A stretch of 64,000 nt of DNA from JAUIIK01 sp963745675 (GCA_963745675.1 CAVUYM010000009.1:62001-126000), one strand, 5' to 3'. Counted from the stretch's first letter, positions 1-11,183 are shown. The notes: generated from the letters alone by a model not told the origin. Numbers and translations are program-made.

Positions 1-1
1 A

Positions 2-897
2 GCTCGGGCGCTTCTCAACGACGCCATCCAGGGGATTCAGGCTGCCGGAGATCGGGAAGACCAGAGCTCGCAGATCCTTTATTTCTACGAGCAAGCGCTC
101 ATCGAAGTTGCCGAGGGCGACGCTCGCGCCGCGCCAGCGCAACGATGGTCGAGGCAGCTGGACGTGCTCGCCAATTGCAATTTGACGCTGATTCCCTGTG
201 GCGCGTGGCAGGGCTGGCAGGCGCATGTCCACCTGCTGACAGGAGATCTGGAGACCGGCTTGCGATGGGCGGCCCAACGCGAATTTCCGCATGAGGAACC
301 GTATCTCGTATCTGAATGAGCGTGCGGCTATTACGCGCACCTGGATTGACCTTGAACGCGACGAGACCGATAGCGCTGAGCGGCTCATCCGGCGCTTGAT
401 TGCCAACCTCACGCGGATTGGTCGGTCGTATCGACGGGCAACTGCGCAGCTCATGCTGGCGGCCGTCTGCCTCAGATCGGGCAGACGATGAAGAGGCGGA
501 GTCGATCGTCGATGAAGTCGTTGCTTTTGCGGCCGAGCAGGAGTGCAAGCGGCTGTTGCTCGACACGCATCCCGCTATCTCCGAGCTGCTTCCAGACGCT
601 CGCACACGAGCAACGGCAGCAGGCATCCGCTGGCCGCTGGACGATATCCAGATCGAGGATGCCTACACTGAGGGCCCCGACCAGGCAATGCTGATCGAAC
701 CGCTAACGGCCCGCGAACTTGAGGTGCTGGCGTTGCTAGGCGACGGCGTGACAAACCGCGAGGTCGCCGACCAACTCTATGTGAGTGTCGGAACCGTGAA
801 GCGCCACACGCACAACATCTATGCGAAGCTGGGAGTCAAGAATCGAGCGCAGGCGGTCATCCGCGGTCAAGAAGCGGGGCTTATTGATCGAGGGTGA
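2..897 (+). CDS. LuxR-family (LAL/MalT-like) transcriptional regulator, C-terminal part, frameshifted
   Basis: The gene enters from the left edge. The first ~100 codons (frame 2) are helical and TPR-like, as in the signal-integration region of large LuxR/MalT-type activators. The last ~65 residues form a LuxR HTH domain: the stretch LTARELEVLALLGDGVTNRE is followed by VADQLYVSVGTVKRH and NIYAKLGVKNRAQAV. The protein is read in three frames: frame 2 to about 315, frame 3 to about 475, then frame 1 to the stop. Helical TPR-like sequence continues across both breaks, so I treat it as one gene with two indels. The N-terminal ATPase part, if present, lies outside the window. Target genes cannot be inferred. 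Confidence 0.8.
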
Positions 898-1025
898 AGA
901 GTTCCGGTCGCATACGACATCGAACGCTTCACGATATGCTCCCGGACGCTCGTTGCGGGCGCTTATTCAGGCGACCCATCGCGTCGAAGCTACAGAGCAT
1001 GGGAATTCATCAAAAGGATTTCGTA

Positions 1026-1640
1026 CTAGATTGCTTCTCGGCCAGCTAGCATATCGATGCGATCAGCGTCGACGGCGTCTCCCCAGCAGTCGCAGATCTG
1101 CCAGGCACCATCTTCTGTCGCGGTGACATGCAGGACTCCGTATCCCGGCACTCCATCGGCATCGTAACCGTATGTGCCGGAGACGCGTCCATCGTTGACG
1201 ATTGGCGGTTCGAGGATCGAGACATTGGTGAGGTTCGTGTCGGTTCCGACTATCCAGGTAAAGACCCGCCGCCAGGCGATCTCGTCGAGCTCTGGCGCGC
1301 AAGGACGCGACCATTCGGCAATGTCAACGCCTACCGAACTGGACTTACTGTCGGCAAATCCCGCCGCTTTGAGCGTCGCCGTCTGAGCTAAGCGATCCGG
1401 CACCAGCTTCAGTTCCGATGAAACCGGAAAGAATTCATTGCGTAATGCGATGGCGGTGGCGATTTCCTGGCTCTGGAGATCGCCAATGCCGAAGTGGCGA
1501 CGAGGGAGTTGATCTGTGCCGGGCGCCGATGCGACGGTCTGTAGGAATGCGAAGAGCGCTTGCGAAAGCCGGCGCATGGCTCGTTCTGGAATGATTGTCC
1601 TGCCGTTGGAGGACAGGTCTGATGTAATGACCGCCATCAC
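1026..1640 (-). CDS. hypothetical protein, possibly NTF2/SnoaL-like C-terminal domain
   Basis: Intact 204-codon frame starting with GTG at 1640, with an ATG in the next codon. I recognise no family with certainty. The last ~90 residues alternate short beta-like stretches (FTWIVGTDTNLTNVSILEPP, then GVLHVTATEDGAWQICDCWG), a pattern reminiscent of SnoaL/NTF2-fold domains; this is a weak inference. There is no signal peptide or membrane segment. It is convergent with the LuxR-type gene and divergent from moaC. Codon use resembles the neighbours. Confidence 0.6.
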   Translation of the reverse strand: MMAVITSDLSSNGRTIIPERAMRRLSQALFAFLQTVASAPGTDQLPRRHFGIGDLQSQEIATAIALRNEFFPVSSELKLVPDRLAQTATLKAAGFADSKSSSVGVDIAEWSRPCAPELDEIAWRRVFTWIVGTDTNLTNVSILEPPIVNDGRVSGTYGYDADGVPGYGVLHVTATEDGAWQICDCWGDAVDADRIDMLAGREAI

Positions 1641-1826
1641 TGCTATTCACTTTCCTGCTCGTCGTTCGTTCTGCAATGCACCACATCTATAGTGTCGTTG
1701 GAGCGACTGGCCTCTACAGCCCCCATGCGGTCCTATCCTCGCTGGCCATTGTGGGCCCATGCTCAGGTACTATCGACCTGCGCCGACGTACGCGCTCAGC
1801 GATGCTTAATCTTGGAGATGCACTAT

Positions 1827-2348
1827 ATGGACAGCGGATTGACCCATTTTGACGATGACGGGCGAGCACGCATGGTCGATGTCGGCGACAAGGCCGAAAC
1901 CCATCGCATTGCCATCGCCAGCGCTCGCATAACGATGCAGCCCGTGACGCTTGAGACGATCGTCTCCGGTACGGCCAGCAAGGGTGACGTGCTCGGAGTG
2001 GCCCAGGTAGCTGCGATCATGGGCGCAAAACGAACTTCCGATCTGGTGCCAATGTGCCACCCCCTCAGTCTAACGTCGGTTAACGTTGACCTCGTTCCAA
2101 ATCGCGACGCTTCTGCCGTCGATATAACCGTCCGGGTCGAAACGCGCGATCGGACCGGCGTAGAGATGGAAGCGCTGACGGCTGCTTCCGTCGCCGCACT
2201 GACAATCTATGACATGGTGAAGGCGATCGATCGGGGGATGGTCATCGAGTGCGTTCGGCTGGAGGAAAAGCATGGCGGGAAGGCTCCCTGGGTGCGGGAA
2301 GCGAACAGCACGGCGCAGCTTGAGGACCACTCAGCAAAGGGAATCTAG
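1827..2348 (+). CDS. moaC: cyclic pyranopterin monophosphate synthase MoaC
   Basis: Second step of molybdenum-cofactor synthesis: converts the MoaA product (3',8-cyclo-GTP) to cyclic pyranopterin monophosphate, in the cytosol. The 173-residue protein is full length for the family and carries the hallmark SDLVPMCHPL at residues 71-80, the DRTGVEMEALTAAS block around 108-121 and YDMVKAID near 128. The frame is open further upstream, but GGAG at 1814-1817 sits 9 bases before ATG 1827, which also gives the usual family length, so I place the start there. No other moa/moe gene is in the window, so the rest of the pathway must be encoded elsewhere. Confidence 0.95.
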   Translation: MDSGLTHFDDDGRARMVDVGDKAETHRIAIASARITMQPVTLETIVSGTASKGDVLGVAQVAAIMGAKRTSDLVPMCHPLSLTSVNVDLVPNRDASAVDITVRVETRDRTGVEMEALTAASVAALTIYDMVKAIDRGMVIECVRLEEKHGGKAPWVREANSTAQLEDHSAKGI

Positions 2349-2448
2349 GTCAGAGAATCAAGTACCTCGGTCGTATAGTCGACTTTGATAGATAGCACTA
2401 GACTCCGAAAGTGAGTGATCGAGCGCCCTCATTTCAGTGGAGAATATT

Positions 2449-3132
2449 GTGACATCGGAACAGTTGACGACCAGCTTAGATAGGGACGATGCAGAAGTCG
2501 AAGAGATCCTCGAGCGGCTCTGGCAGACCCAGCGGCCGACTCCGAAGCTGCCCGTCTGGTTGCCTGTGGCGCTGGCGCTGCTGCCCTATGTGCTGATCAC
2601 GGTCACGATCATTAACGGGCTGATCGGCGTCGTCGCTATCCTGACACCGCTGCTTGCCGCCAGCCCCTGGACAGGTCTCGCAGACGGGATCTACCACGTC
2701 TATTCGTTTATCTGCCCACAGCGTCCGGATCACACCTTCTTCCTTGCCGGGCATCCAATGGCTTTTGAACAACGCGACCTGTCAATGCATTTGGGCTTTG
2801 GTGCCGCCGGTCTGATGTATGTGCGGTTCGCGTTCATGCGACGTCCGCTGCCGCTAGTCTGGCTCGCAGCGGGCCTTGCGCCGATGTTGAGCGATGTCTT
2901 TATCAGCACGGTTGGCCTGTTGCCGTCTACCGCGATGTCCCGCACCTGGACCGGGGCGCTGGCCTCCTTCGTCATTGTCTGGTGGAGCTATCCGCGTTTC
3001 GATTCAATGCTGCATGACGTAGTGCGCCACGTCGAACGGGCTCGCGAGCGTATCGATGCGACGCAACCGGGTTCGGACTGGTTCGTTCTAGCAAATGGTG
3101 ATGTAGAGATACCCGCGAACGAACGCAGCTGA
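2449..3132 (+). CDS. DUF2085 family membrane protein
   Basis: About 227 residues with four likely membrane segments (roughly 40-75, 115-130, 137-160, 167-183). It has the DUF2085 signature: a cysteine-led motif FICPQRPDHTFFLAG near residues 87-101, following a helix and preceding a second hydrophobic block. In most family members the motif reads C-H-Q-R; here the histidine is proline. The function of the family is unknown. GGAG at 2439-2442 is 6 bases before GTG 2449, which I prefer over the in-frame GTG at 2437. It lies alone between moaC and lon. Confidence 0.75.
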   Translation: MTSEQLTTSLDRDDAEVEEILERLWQTQRPTPKLPVWLPVALALLPYVLITVTIINGLIGVVAILTPLLAASPWTGLADGIYHVYSFICPQRPDHTFFLAGHPMAFEQRDLSMHLGFGAAGLMYVRFAFMRRPLPLVWLAAGLAPMLSDVFISTVGLLPSTAMSRTWTGALASFVIVWWSYPRFDSMLHDVVRHVERARERIDATQPGSDWFVLANGDVEIPANERS

Positions 3133-3292
3133 ACCGTATGGAGCTATATCGCCTGGTATTGCGCCAGATGGAGTCGATGGTCTGCAATGAACTGGATCGC
3201 GCTTTATACTTGTAGACTGGCGAGGAACGAAATTCCCGGGAGACTGAACCGGCGTCGGCCGGAAACAACGTAGCAAGGTTGGTTATACGCTT

Positions 3293-5754
3293 ATGAGCCG
3301 GTACGAAATGTACTCTACGCCCATCCCATTATTACCGCTGAAAAATGTCGTCATATTTCCTCGCAACGTTGTGACAATGCTCGTTGGTCGCGCCAGATCG
3401 ATACAGGCCGTTGAGGAAGCTCTTACCCGAGACCGCCGGATTATCGTCACGACCCATCGCGACGCAGAGATCGATGATCCGCGCCCTGACGATCTGCACC
3501 GGATCGGAACACTGGTGGAGATCATATCGGTCGAGCGCCAACAGGGCAGTAACATACAGGTCATCCTCGAGGGCCTTGCGCGGGTCTCGATCCTCAGCTT
3601 CACAATTCCCGCCCCTTCTACTGGGTTGAAGCCGAGCAGGCCGTTGAAGAGATCGTCAGTGAGGGCGAAGGCTCCATACTCTCAGGCGTCGTCCACGATC
3701 TGATCCAGCGCTATAGTGAGACGCGCAACAAGCTCAATCCTGAGGTCATGGAGATGATTCTCCAGACGACCGACCCCAGTCATTTGGCGGACCTTGTCAC
3801 GACCCAGCTGATTACCGATGCCACCCGGCGACAGGAATATCTCGAAAACTTCAATGCAGTCTCGCGTTTGGAACAGCTTTCGATCCAGCTATCAACCGAT
3901 GTCGAGATGTCGGAGCTGGAGCAGAAGATCAAGGAACGCGTGCGCTCCCAGATCGACAAGAACCAGCGCGAGTACTACTTGCGCGAGCAGCTCAAGGTGA
4001 TTCACGACGAACTATCCGGCGAGGGCGGCAACGAAATTGAGTCGCTTCGCAAGGAAGTTGAAGAGAAGAAACTGCCTGAAGAGGCGCACGAAAAAGTCAT
4101 GCGCGAGATCACCAGACTTGAACGCATGCCCGCGGTATCTGCCGAGGCGACGATCGTGCGCAACTACATCGAGACGGTTCTGGCGATGCCGTGGCACGAG
4201 AAGAGCGACGATAATTACGATCTCGATCACGCCGAAGCTGTGCTGGACGCCGACCATTATGGGCTGGAGCATGTCAAAGAACGCGTGGTCGAATTTCTCG
4301 CGGTGCGTTCACTGACCCGGCACCTACCTGAGGCCTCAGGGGGCAGCGCTATCCTCTGTCTGGTTGGCCCTCCTGGCGTCGGCAAGACAAGCCTGGGGCA
4401 GTCGGTAGCGCGAGCTATAGAGCGCGAGTTCGTGCGTGTGAGTCTTGGCGGAGTGCGGGACGAAGCCGAAATTCGCGGTCATCGGCGCACCTATATCGGC
4501 GCATACCCCGGCCGTATCATCAGTGCCTTGAAGACCGCTGGAACGACGAACCCCGTCGTCTTGCTCGACGAGATCGACAAATTGTCATCCGATTACCGTG
4601 GTGATCCAGCATCTGCCTTGCTCGAAGTCCTCGATCCCGAGCAAAATGCATTCTTCGTCGATCACTTCCTCGATATTCCGTACGATCTGTCGGATGTGCT
4701 CTTTCTCACCACATCGAATCAACTTTCAGGTATTCCGTCGCCGCTGCTCGACCGTCTTGAAGTCATCGAGATTAGTGGTTACACCGAAGACGAGAAGATC
4801 GGCATCGCGCGCAATCACTTGCTTCCGAAGCAGCTTGAGGCGCACGGCTTGCCCGCCGATAGTCTCCAGATTTCAGAGCGCATGTGGATTGAGATATTGC
4901 GCGGCTATACCCGCGAGGCAGGTGTCCGCACCCTCGAACGTCAGATTGCGAAAATTTGCCGCAAGGCCGCACGCGAAGTGATCCGTGAAAGCGATGCTGA
5001 AGACGAAGAATCGAAGGCAATCCGGCTGACGCAAAAGCGCCTTGAGGACTTCCTCGGCCCGAGACGGTTTGGCTACGATCAACTGTTCACCGAGTCGATG
5101 ATTGGTGTCGCGATCGGGCTCGGCAAAACGAGCATTGGCGGCGAGATCATTCCGGTCGAGGTCGCGACGATGAGGGGTACAGGCAAGTTGACGATCACCG
5201 GTCAGGCCGGCGATGTCATGCAGGAGTCTGCTCAGGCGGCGCTGTCCTACGCTCGTACACGTGCAGAGCAGCTGGGTATCCCGCCAGATTTTCAAGAGAA
5301 GATCGACTTGCATATTCACCTGCCCGAAGGCGCAACACCGAAGGATGGCCCTTCAGCAGGTATTACGATGGCAACTGCACTGATTTCAGCTATTACCCGG
5401 CGACCGGTTGACCATAGCATCGCCATGACCGGTGAGATCACATTGCGGGGACGTGTGTTGCCGATTGGCGGCTTGAAAGAGAAGACGCTGGCGGCGCATC
5501 GAAACGGCATTCGGACCCTCATTGCCCCGGCCGAGAATCAGCGCGATCTCATCAATATCCCTGAAAAAGTCCAGAAAGACATCACCTTTATCTGGGTCGA
5601 GAATATGGATCAGGTTGTCAGTGCGGCATTGCTGGCCGATGATATTGAATTACCGTTGCCGGAGTCCGCTTCACCGGCCGGGCAGACTACGACGATAGAT
5701 CTGCCGTTGGAAGACAACCATCCCGATCTACCGGCTGGAGCAGGGTTCGAGTAG
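3293..5754 (+). CDS. lon: ATP-dependent Lon protease (one frameshift)
   Basis: Cytosolic AAA+ serine protease that degrades misfolded and regulatory proteins. The N-terminal LON substrate-binding domain (start PIPLLPLKNVVIFPRN) is read in frame 2 up to about 3600; the rest continues in frame 1 with FYWVEAEQAVEEIV. In the second frame there are Walker A GPPGVGKTSL, Walker B VVLLDEIDKL, and the protease dyad: Ser in PKDGPSAG (codon 5353) and Lys in GGLKEKT (codon 5482). The 43-residue Ser-Lys spacing equals that of E. coli Lon. Total about 820 residues, normal for LonA. The break near 3600-3612 is a one-base-type shift without a known slippery site, so most likely a sequence error. No HspR or CIRCE-type operator was seen upstream. 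Confidence 0.95.
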
Positions 5755-5795
5755 TCGGGCCGTCAGCGCAGTTTCAGCGCCAGAACGAACCAGCG

Positions 5796-6629
5796 CTACC
5801 CAATCCGCTGGCTAAGACTGATCTTCGTTGAGCGGATGAGCAGGTAAGTGAGAGGCCAGACGACGCTCCCGGAGGCGTCAACCCACTGGGCGAAGAATTT
5901 GCGTGCAGCCTGATCGATCGCGTCTCTATTTCTCAAAGGAATGGCCTGGTATGCGGCGCGGATCGGGCCGTAGTTACGAGACCAGTCTCGCCAGGCGGCG
6001 TCCACCGTCGGATAACTAATCCTGATCGAACCTTCCTCGAACTCTAGTGTCGGAAAGTAGCGCTGGCTTATGAACTCGCGGATGCGTTCGCGACGCCCCC
6101 ACTCTGCCGGGTCGACTGCGCCGCGCATGGTCGGATCTGAAGCCGGTACCAGGCGTCCAAGGCGATATATGGGCGAATCGAAGGTCCAGGTAGCCAGCCC
6201 GAGTTTGCCCCCACTGATGAGGACCCGATTCATCTCGGCGCTGACGATGTCGGGTCGCGGCGCGTGGATCGCGCCAAAGGTTGATACGACGACGGTGAAG
6301 CGTTCTGCCGGGTAGGGCAGCTCCTCGGCATCAGACTCATTCAGCCCGATATCCGAATAGCCGCTTGCCAGCGCGAAGTGCTCGGCTTCGCCGATCAGCA
6401 CCGGCGAAAGATCCTGCGCCTCAACGGTTGCGCCGGTTGCCCGGGCAAGCACAGCTGTCCGCCCGGTACCCGTAGCAACATCGAGCACTCGGTCCTCGGG
6501 ACCAATTTCGAGCCATTCGACGAGTCGCTCGGACGCGGGTTGGAAGTGGCTGGAGAGCCTGTGCAGCCCGATCGATGAGCCCCAGTTCTGTCGTTGTCGT
6601 TGTCTGTAACTGTTGAGATCCGCCTGCAC
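5796..6629 (-). CDS. class I SAM-dependent methyltransferase (UbiE-like)
   Basis: 277 residues, intact. Rossmann methyltransferase motif I is RVLDVATGTGRTAVLA (about residues 47-62), followed by the acidic loop VEAQDLSP and motif IV/post-I region DAEELPYPAERFTVVVSTFG, with MNRVLISGGKLGLATW as the motif III equivalent. The methyl acceptor is unknown; the UbiE/Methyltransf_11-type architecture says only that it is a small-molecule methyltransferase. It is convergent with lon and divergent from cydA, with no operon partner. Confidence 0.85.
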   Translation of the reverse strand: MQADLNSYRQRQRQNWGSSIGLHRLSSHFQPASERLVEWLEIGPEDRVLDVATGTGRTAVLARATGATVEAQDLSPVLIGEAEHFALASGYSDIGLNESDAEELPYPAERFTVVVSTFGAIHAPRPDIVSAEMNRVLISGGKLGLATWTFDSPIYRLGRLVPASDPTMRGAVDPAEWGRRERIREFISQRYFPTLEFEEGSIRISYPTVDAAWRDWSRNYGPIRAAYQAIPLRNRDAIDQAARKFFAQWVDASGSVVWPLTYLLIRSTKISLSQRIG

Positions 6630-6804
6630 TGACTCGTACCCCGTCCTCGGTCTCTCGTCATCTATTCATTGCAATAGTTAATCGTACAGTGGATTGAAGC
6701 CAATCGACGAAATAGGCGTCAATGGGCTAGTGATAATATTCACAGGCGTTACCCGGCTGGCTTAGGTGGGTGGCAGCGTGGCCATCCGCACCGGGAGGAT
6801 CATT

Positions 6805-8151
6805 GTGAGCGATCTGCTCGCCGCCCGTTCCCAGATGGCTATGTCGCTCGGATTCCACATCATCTTCGCATCAATCGGCATCGCGATGCCGCTACTGATG
6901 GTCATCGCCGAAGGGCTGTGGCTGCGATCCGGCAATGATACCTATCTCAAACTCGCCAAACGCTGGGCCAAGGGCACGGCGATCCTCTTCGCCGTCGGCG
7001 CGGTCTCGGGACAGTACTCTCCTTCGAACTCGGCCTGCTCTGGCCACGCTTCATGGAGTGGGCCGGACCATTGATTGGTATGCCGTTCTCGCTTGAAGGC
7101 TTCGCCTTCTTCACCGAAGCGATCTTCCTCGGTATCTACCTCTACGGCTGGGACCGGGTTGGGCGCAGGGCGCACTGGTTCGCCGGCTGGATGGTCGCCC
7201 TGAGCGGGATCCTGTCCGGCATCTTCGTCGTCATGGCTAATGCCTGGATGAACCAGCCGACCGGTTTTGATCTCGTGGATGGCGAGCCGGTCAATATGAC
7301 CCCGTCGCCGCAATGTTCAACCCGGCTGCTTCGGACAGACGCTGCACATGACGATTGCCGCCTTTCTGGCGACCTCTTTTGCCGTCGCCGCGATCCACAC
7401 AGCTCTCTTGCGCGCGAACCGGGCAGCGAGTTCCATCGCAAAGCTATCGCGATCGCCTTGAGTGTCGGGGTAATCGCCGCTGCTATCCAGCCGTTAGCGG
7501 CGACATCAGCGCCCGCTTCCTGGCCGATAACCAGCCTGCGAAACTGGCTGCACTCAAGCGCAATGGAAAACGGAAGAGGGCGCAAGTCTGACGATTGGCG
7601 GTATCCCGGACGAGGATGACCAGCGGACGCGCTTCGGCATCGAAATCCCCTATGGCCTGAGCCTGCTGGCACATCATGATCCAAATGCAGAGGTCACCGG
7701 CCTTGACGCAATCCCGGACGACGAGCAGCCGCCTGTGGCCATCGTCCACCTCGCATTTCAGATCATGGTCGGGATCGGATCGTTGCTGCTGCTCGTGGGC
7801 CTGTGGGGGCTCTTTCTCGCCTGGCGTAAACGACAGCTTCCGACGCATCCATGGTTCCAGCGGGCGTTGATGCTGTGCGGGCCGCTCGGCTTCGTCGCGG
7901 TTGAGGCTGGTTGGGTGGTAACCGAAGTCGGCCGCCAACCCTGGGTGATTTACGGCATCTTGCGAACAGAGGATGCCGTTACCGATGTGCCAAATCTCGT
8001 TGTACCCTTCGCCAGTTTTACGATCCTCTATATCTTCCTTTCGATTGCAACCGCCTGGTTGCTCTACCGCCAGGTCGTCATTGAGCCGCGCGGAGAGGCG
8101 GGTGAGTCCACGACAGAGGGTGTGCGAGAGCCAGGCTATGCCAACTCTTGA
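6805..8151 (+). CDS. cydA: cytochrome bd-type ubiquinol oxidase subunit I (multiple frameshifts)
   Basis: Membrane haem-binding subunit of the bd oxidase, which reduces oxygen with quinol. The start GTG 6805 is preceded by GGAGG at 6794-6798. The N-terminus MSDLLAARSQMAMSLGFH matches the family, with the first His haem-ligand region GFHIIF. The conserved order continues through GPLIGMPFSLEGFAFFTEA, MFNPAA, GLSLLAHHDPNAEV and a C-terminal block ending in a helix (LYIFLSIATAWLLYRQ). Frame must change near 7008, 7298, 7330, 7405, 7495 and 7555. Because conserved sequence is found in whichever frame is open, I read these as sequence errors rather than decay. The short loop suggests the CioA-like branch. 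The stop overlaps cydB. Confidence 0.88.
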
Positions 8152-9150
8152 GGTTGCTGTCGCCGGCGCGATGCTGATCTCGCTCATCGGGTATGCCGTG
8201 CTGGGCGGCGCTGACTTTGGCGCAGGTGTCTGGGATCTCTTCGCCAGCGGGCCACGTCGGGCGCGTCAGCGCGCAATTATTTCCGACGCTATCGGGCCGA
8301 TCTGGGAAGCGAACCACGTCTGGCTGATCCTGGTTATCGTCATCCTTTTCACTGGCTTCCCGCGAGCCTTCTCCGTCATCATGACAGCGCTTCATATCCC
8401 GCTCACGATCATGTTGATTGGCATCGTCTTGCGTGGGACATCGTTCGTCTTTCGTGCCTATGACTCATCCGATGACCACGTCCAGCGACGTTGGGGGCGT
8501 GTCTTTGCCATCTCCAGCACCGTCACACCAGTGATGCTCGGCATGATCGTCGGTGGCATCTCATCGGGCAACATTCGCGTCGATGACGGCATGGTCACGA
8601 GCGGCTGGTTCAATGCCTGGATTGAGATCTTTGCCCTGGCCGTCGGCGGCTACACCCTTGCCCTGTTTACGTACATCGCCGCGGTCTTCCTCACCGTTGA
8701 GGCCATTGACGTAGCCTGAGGTCCAGGAAGATTTCCGTCTCCGGTCGTTGATCGCGGCTGTCGTCCTCGGCGGCTTCGCGCTGCTGGTCGGACTGCTAGC
8801 CGGAGATGGCGCGCCGGTGCTGCGGGACGGCTTGCTGGCGTCATGGTGGAGCTGGCCGCTGCAGATACTCACAGCCGTTGTTGCTAGCGGGGCGATCGTC
8901 GCCCTCGTCACTCGCCGGTACTTTCTTGCTCGAACCCTTGCCGTCAGCCAGGTCGCCTTGATCCTGGCCGGCTGGGGGCTGGCGCTCAACCCCTATCTCG
9001 TCGTCGAGTGATGTCCAGATCAGCGAGGCCGCCGCGCCAGGCATTACGCTGCAACTCCTGCTCGGCGGCCTGGGGGTTGGCGCGCTTGTGCTCTTTCCGT
9101 CGCTCTACTACCTTTTCAGGGTCTTCAAGGGCCAACGCGCCTTCGTCCTG
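8138..9150 (+). CDS. cydB: cytochrome bd-type ubiquinol oxidase subunit II (frameshifts)
   Basis: Second membrane subunit of the bd oxidase. ATG 8138 overlaps the end of cydA by 14 bases, indicating translational coupling. The N-terminus contains IGYAVLGGADFGAGVWDLFA, the classic CydB signature, then IGPIWEANHVWLILVIVILF. Frame shifts near 8715 (…AIDVA into EVQEDFRLRSLIAAVVLG) and again near 9010 (before EAAAPGITLQLLLGGLGVGA). The predicted end LYYLFRVFKGQ is typical of CydB C-termini. The true stop cannot be fixed because the open frame runs into the following hydrolase; I place it near 9150. Confidence 0.85.
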
Positions 9151-9165
9151 TTCGATCTTCGGAGG

Positions 9166-9859
9166 GAACACCATCGCCATCCACTGACGCTGCTGACTAA
9201 CGAAGTTCCCGGGATTCGCCTGGAACCAGGCCGTAGCTGTCTGATCCTTCAAGATGTCCATAATCCACTAGCAGACGCCGACGATGGCTGGCTTGCCCGA
9301 AGAGCGGCCGACAAAATCCTTAGCCGCGAGTTTGATGAGTATTTTGAGACGCTGAGGCTCGTCGCCGGGAATTTCCGGGTGCTTGCGGAAGCCTGTCGTG
9401 ACGCTGGTATTCCGGTTGTCTACGTCAGTCTCGGGATGCCACTCAACGGCCATCCTTCGGCATTTCAGAAAGCGACCGGTTGGATCTGGGACGTTGACTG
9501 GCAGGACTGGGGTTTCCCGGAAGAGCTGGCATCCGGCCAGCCGCGATCACATCCATGTCAAGCAGGGCTGGGGTGCGCTGACAAGTCCCGAGTTTCGTGC
9601 ATTCCTTTCGGAACATCGGATTGAGTCCGCCATCGTTGCCGGCACACTCTACGACTTTGGCATTCGCCAAACGTGCTACGAACTTACCGATCTCGGCGTG
9701 AGCAGCCTCGTCGTCTCCGACGCCGTTGTCGCCCTGACCCACGCGGGCCAATCCCATACCTCCGGTAACCTCGCTCACGGCCTCACCAAGCTCCGCTCCA
9801 CCGCCGAGATCCTCGATCTGTTGAAGGTGATGGAGAGCGATGGGTATGTGCTGGTATGA
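9166..9859 (+). CDS. isochorismatase-family cysteine hydrolase (frameshifted)
   Basis: The catalytic triad of the isochorismatase-like fold is visible: Asp in SCLILQDVHNPLAD, Lys in HVKQGWGALTSPEF and Cys in GTLYDFGIRQTCYELTDLG. The first part is in frame 1; after PEELASGQ (about 9540) the sequence continues in frame 2 to the stop at 9859. Family members hydrolyse isochorismate, nicotinamide, ureidoacrylate or N-carbamoyl compounds; the substrate here is unknown. The start is uncertain: there is a GGAGG at 9163 but no ATG, GTG or TTG at the right distance, and the frame is fused upstream to the cydB end. Confidence 0.75.
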
Positions 9860-10075
9860 ATTCGTCAGATCGGCAGAAGCGACTGTCCCCCGTGCGCGAG
9901 CGATGCGCGCCTTGATGAACGGGAAGATTCCGCGGAGATGCCCATATGAACAGTGACGACGCATCGCGTCGCCGGTACAGGGGCTGGGGTATTGTCGACT
10001 ATCATCGTGTATGGAGACGGCCGGCTCGGTTGCCCATCGATTGAGACAATCGTGCAAAGGGGAGGCAAATAACCA

Positions 10076-11094
10076 ATGATCCAAACCGTCCTCGGTCCTA
10101 TCGAATCCTACAGAACTCGGCGTCTGCCTGACACACGAGCACATCTGGTGCGACCAGCGACCGCGCCACGGCGAGAACTCTTTGGCGTCAGTCGGTCGAC
10201 TGACGATTACATGCGGCTGGATGATGAAGAGAAGCTGGTCGGTGAGCTTGTCGCCTTCCGTAAGGCTGGCGGTGGCGCAATCGTTGAGGTCACCTGCGAC
10301 GGCTGGGGTCGCGATCTGGATGTGCTGGCGCGGTTATCGGAGGCTAGCGGCGTCCACATCATCGCGACGGCAGGCTTTTACATCGAGCCCTGCATGCCGC
10401 TCTTCGTCGCCGAGTGCGTCGGTTGATGAGCTGGCTGACCACGTCACGAACGAGATTCTTGAAGGAGTCGGGCCGGACAATCGCAAACCAGGCATCCTCA
10501 AATCCTCGATTCACCGAGCCAGAGTCGAGGGGCTGGAGCTGAAAGGCTTACAGGCCGTCGCTATCGCCCACAAACGGACCGGCGCCGCGATCACGACCCA
10601 CACAACGGGGGCACGGAGGCAGGAGATCCCCGGTGGCCTTGCCGCCGTCGAGCAACTTGAGATCTTGAAAGCCGAAGGGATCGACCCCAACCGCTTCATC
10701 GCCGGTCACGTCGACGAGCGGCCTGACATCGATGTCCTCGCGAAGTCTTGCCGAGCAGGGCGCATACGTCCAGTTTGACGTCATCGACAAGGAGAACTAC
10801 CTGCTCGACGAAACCCGCGCCGAACTTGTCGCCGCCCTGGTCTCACGTGGCCATATCGAACGCCTGCTGCTCTCACACGACCGCAACCGCGACTACGAGA
10901 TGCGCTATAGCGGCCACACCGGCTACTGCCACATCTTCGAGGATTTCCTGCCGAGGTTGCGGCGTTTGGGCGTGAGCGAGGATCAGATCGAAGTGATGAT
11001 GGTGGCGAATCCGGCGAGGGTGTTGGGATTTCCCTCACCCCCGGCCCCTCTCCCACACGCCTCCGCTTCGCTTCAGCGGGGGAGAGGGGAGTAA
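10076..11094 (+). CDS. phosphotriesterase-family metal hydrolase (four frameshifts)
   Basis: Amidohydrolase-fold protein of the phosphotriesterase/lactonase (php) family. The metal-binding HxH is in TELGVCLTHEHIW, readable only in frame 3 around 10110-10160. Later blocks are GGGAIVEVTCDGWGRDLDVL, ITTHTTGARRQEIPGG, FIAGHVDERPDIDVL (metal-ligand His), and LLLSHDRNRDYEMRYSG with the catalytic Asp, ending MMVANPARVLGF. Frame changes near 10108, 10165, 10420 and 10740. After VLGF the frame runs into a palindromic repeat element (11028-11180), so the last ~20 codons are repeat-derived and the native stop was probably lost or displaced. Substrate unknown; phosphotriester, lactone and ester hydrolases all belong to this family. 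Confidence 0.75.
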
Positions 11095-11180
11095 GACGAG
11101 GGAATCGTGCTTCGTCTCGATGTTCGGCTCCCCCTCTCCCCGCGCAGCAGTGGGAGAGGGGGCCGGGGGGTGAGGGAAAT
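11028..11180. repeat. interspersed palindromic element, family 1, copy A
   Basis: A 153-base unit with terminal inverted repeats: ATTTCCCTCACCCCCGGCC at the left and its reverse complement at the right end. Each half is itself a hairpin: CCCCTCTCCC pairs with GGGAGAGGGG in the left arm, and the right arm repeats the pattern around a CGCGCAGCAG loop. It fills the whole space between two convergent genes, so it may also act as a bidirectional terminator. Copies B and C lie in the DinB array. There is no open frame for a transposase, so it resembles a MITE or REP/BIME-like element. Confidence 0.85.
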
Positions 11181-11183
11181 CCC

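Noticed and set aside
99..626. Open frame of 175 codons on the minus strand
   Set aside because: It lies opposite the LuxR-type gene, has low-complexity Ser/Arg-rich composition and no family motif; a shadow frame.
3590..3620. Programmed frameshift in lon
   Set aside because: No slippery heptamer or downstream structure was recognised, and similar breaks occur in many other genes, which favours sequence error.
9088..9624. Fusion of the CydB C-terminus with an isochorismatase
   Set aside because: The continuous frame results from a missing stop near a frameshift-rich stretch; the two families are not known as fusions and the join has no linker-like sequence.
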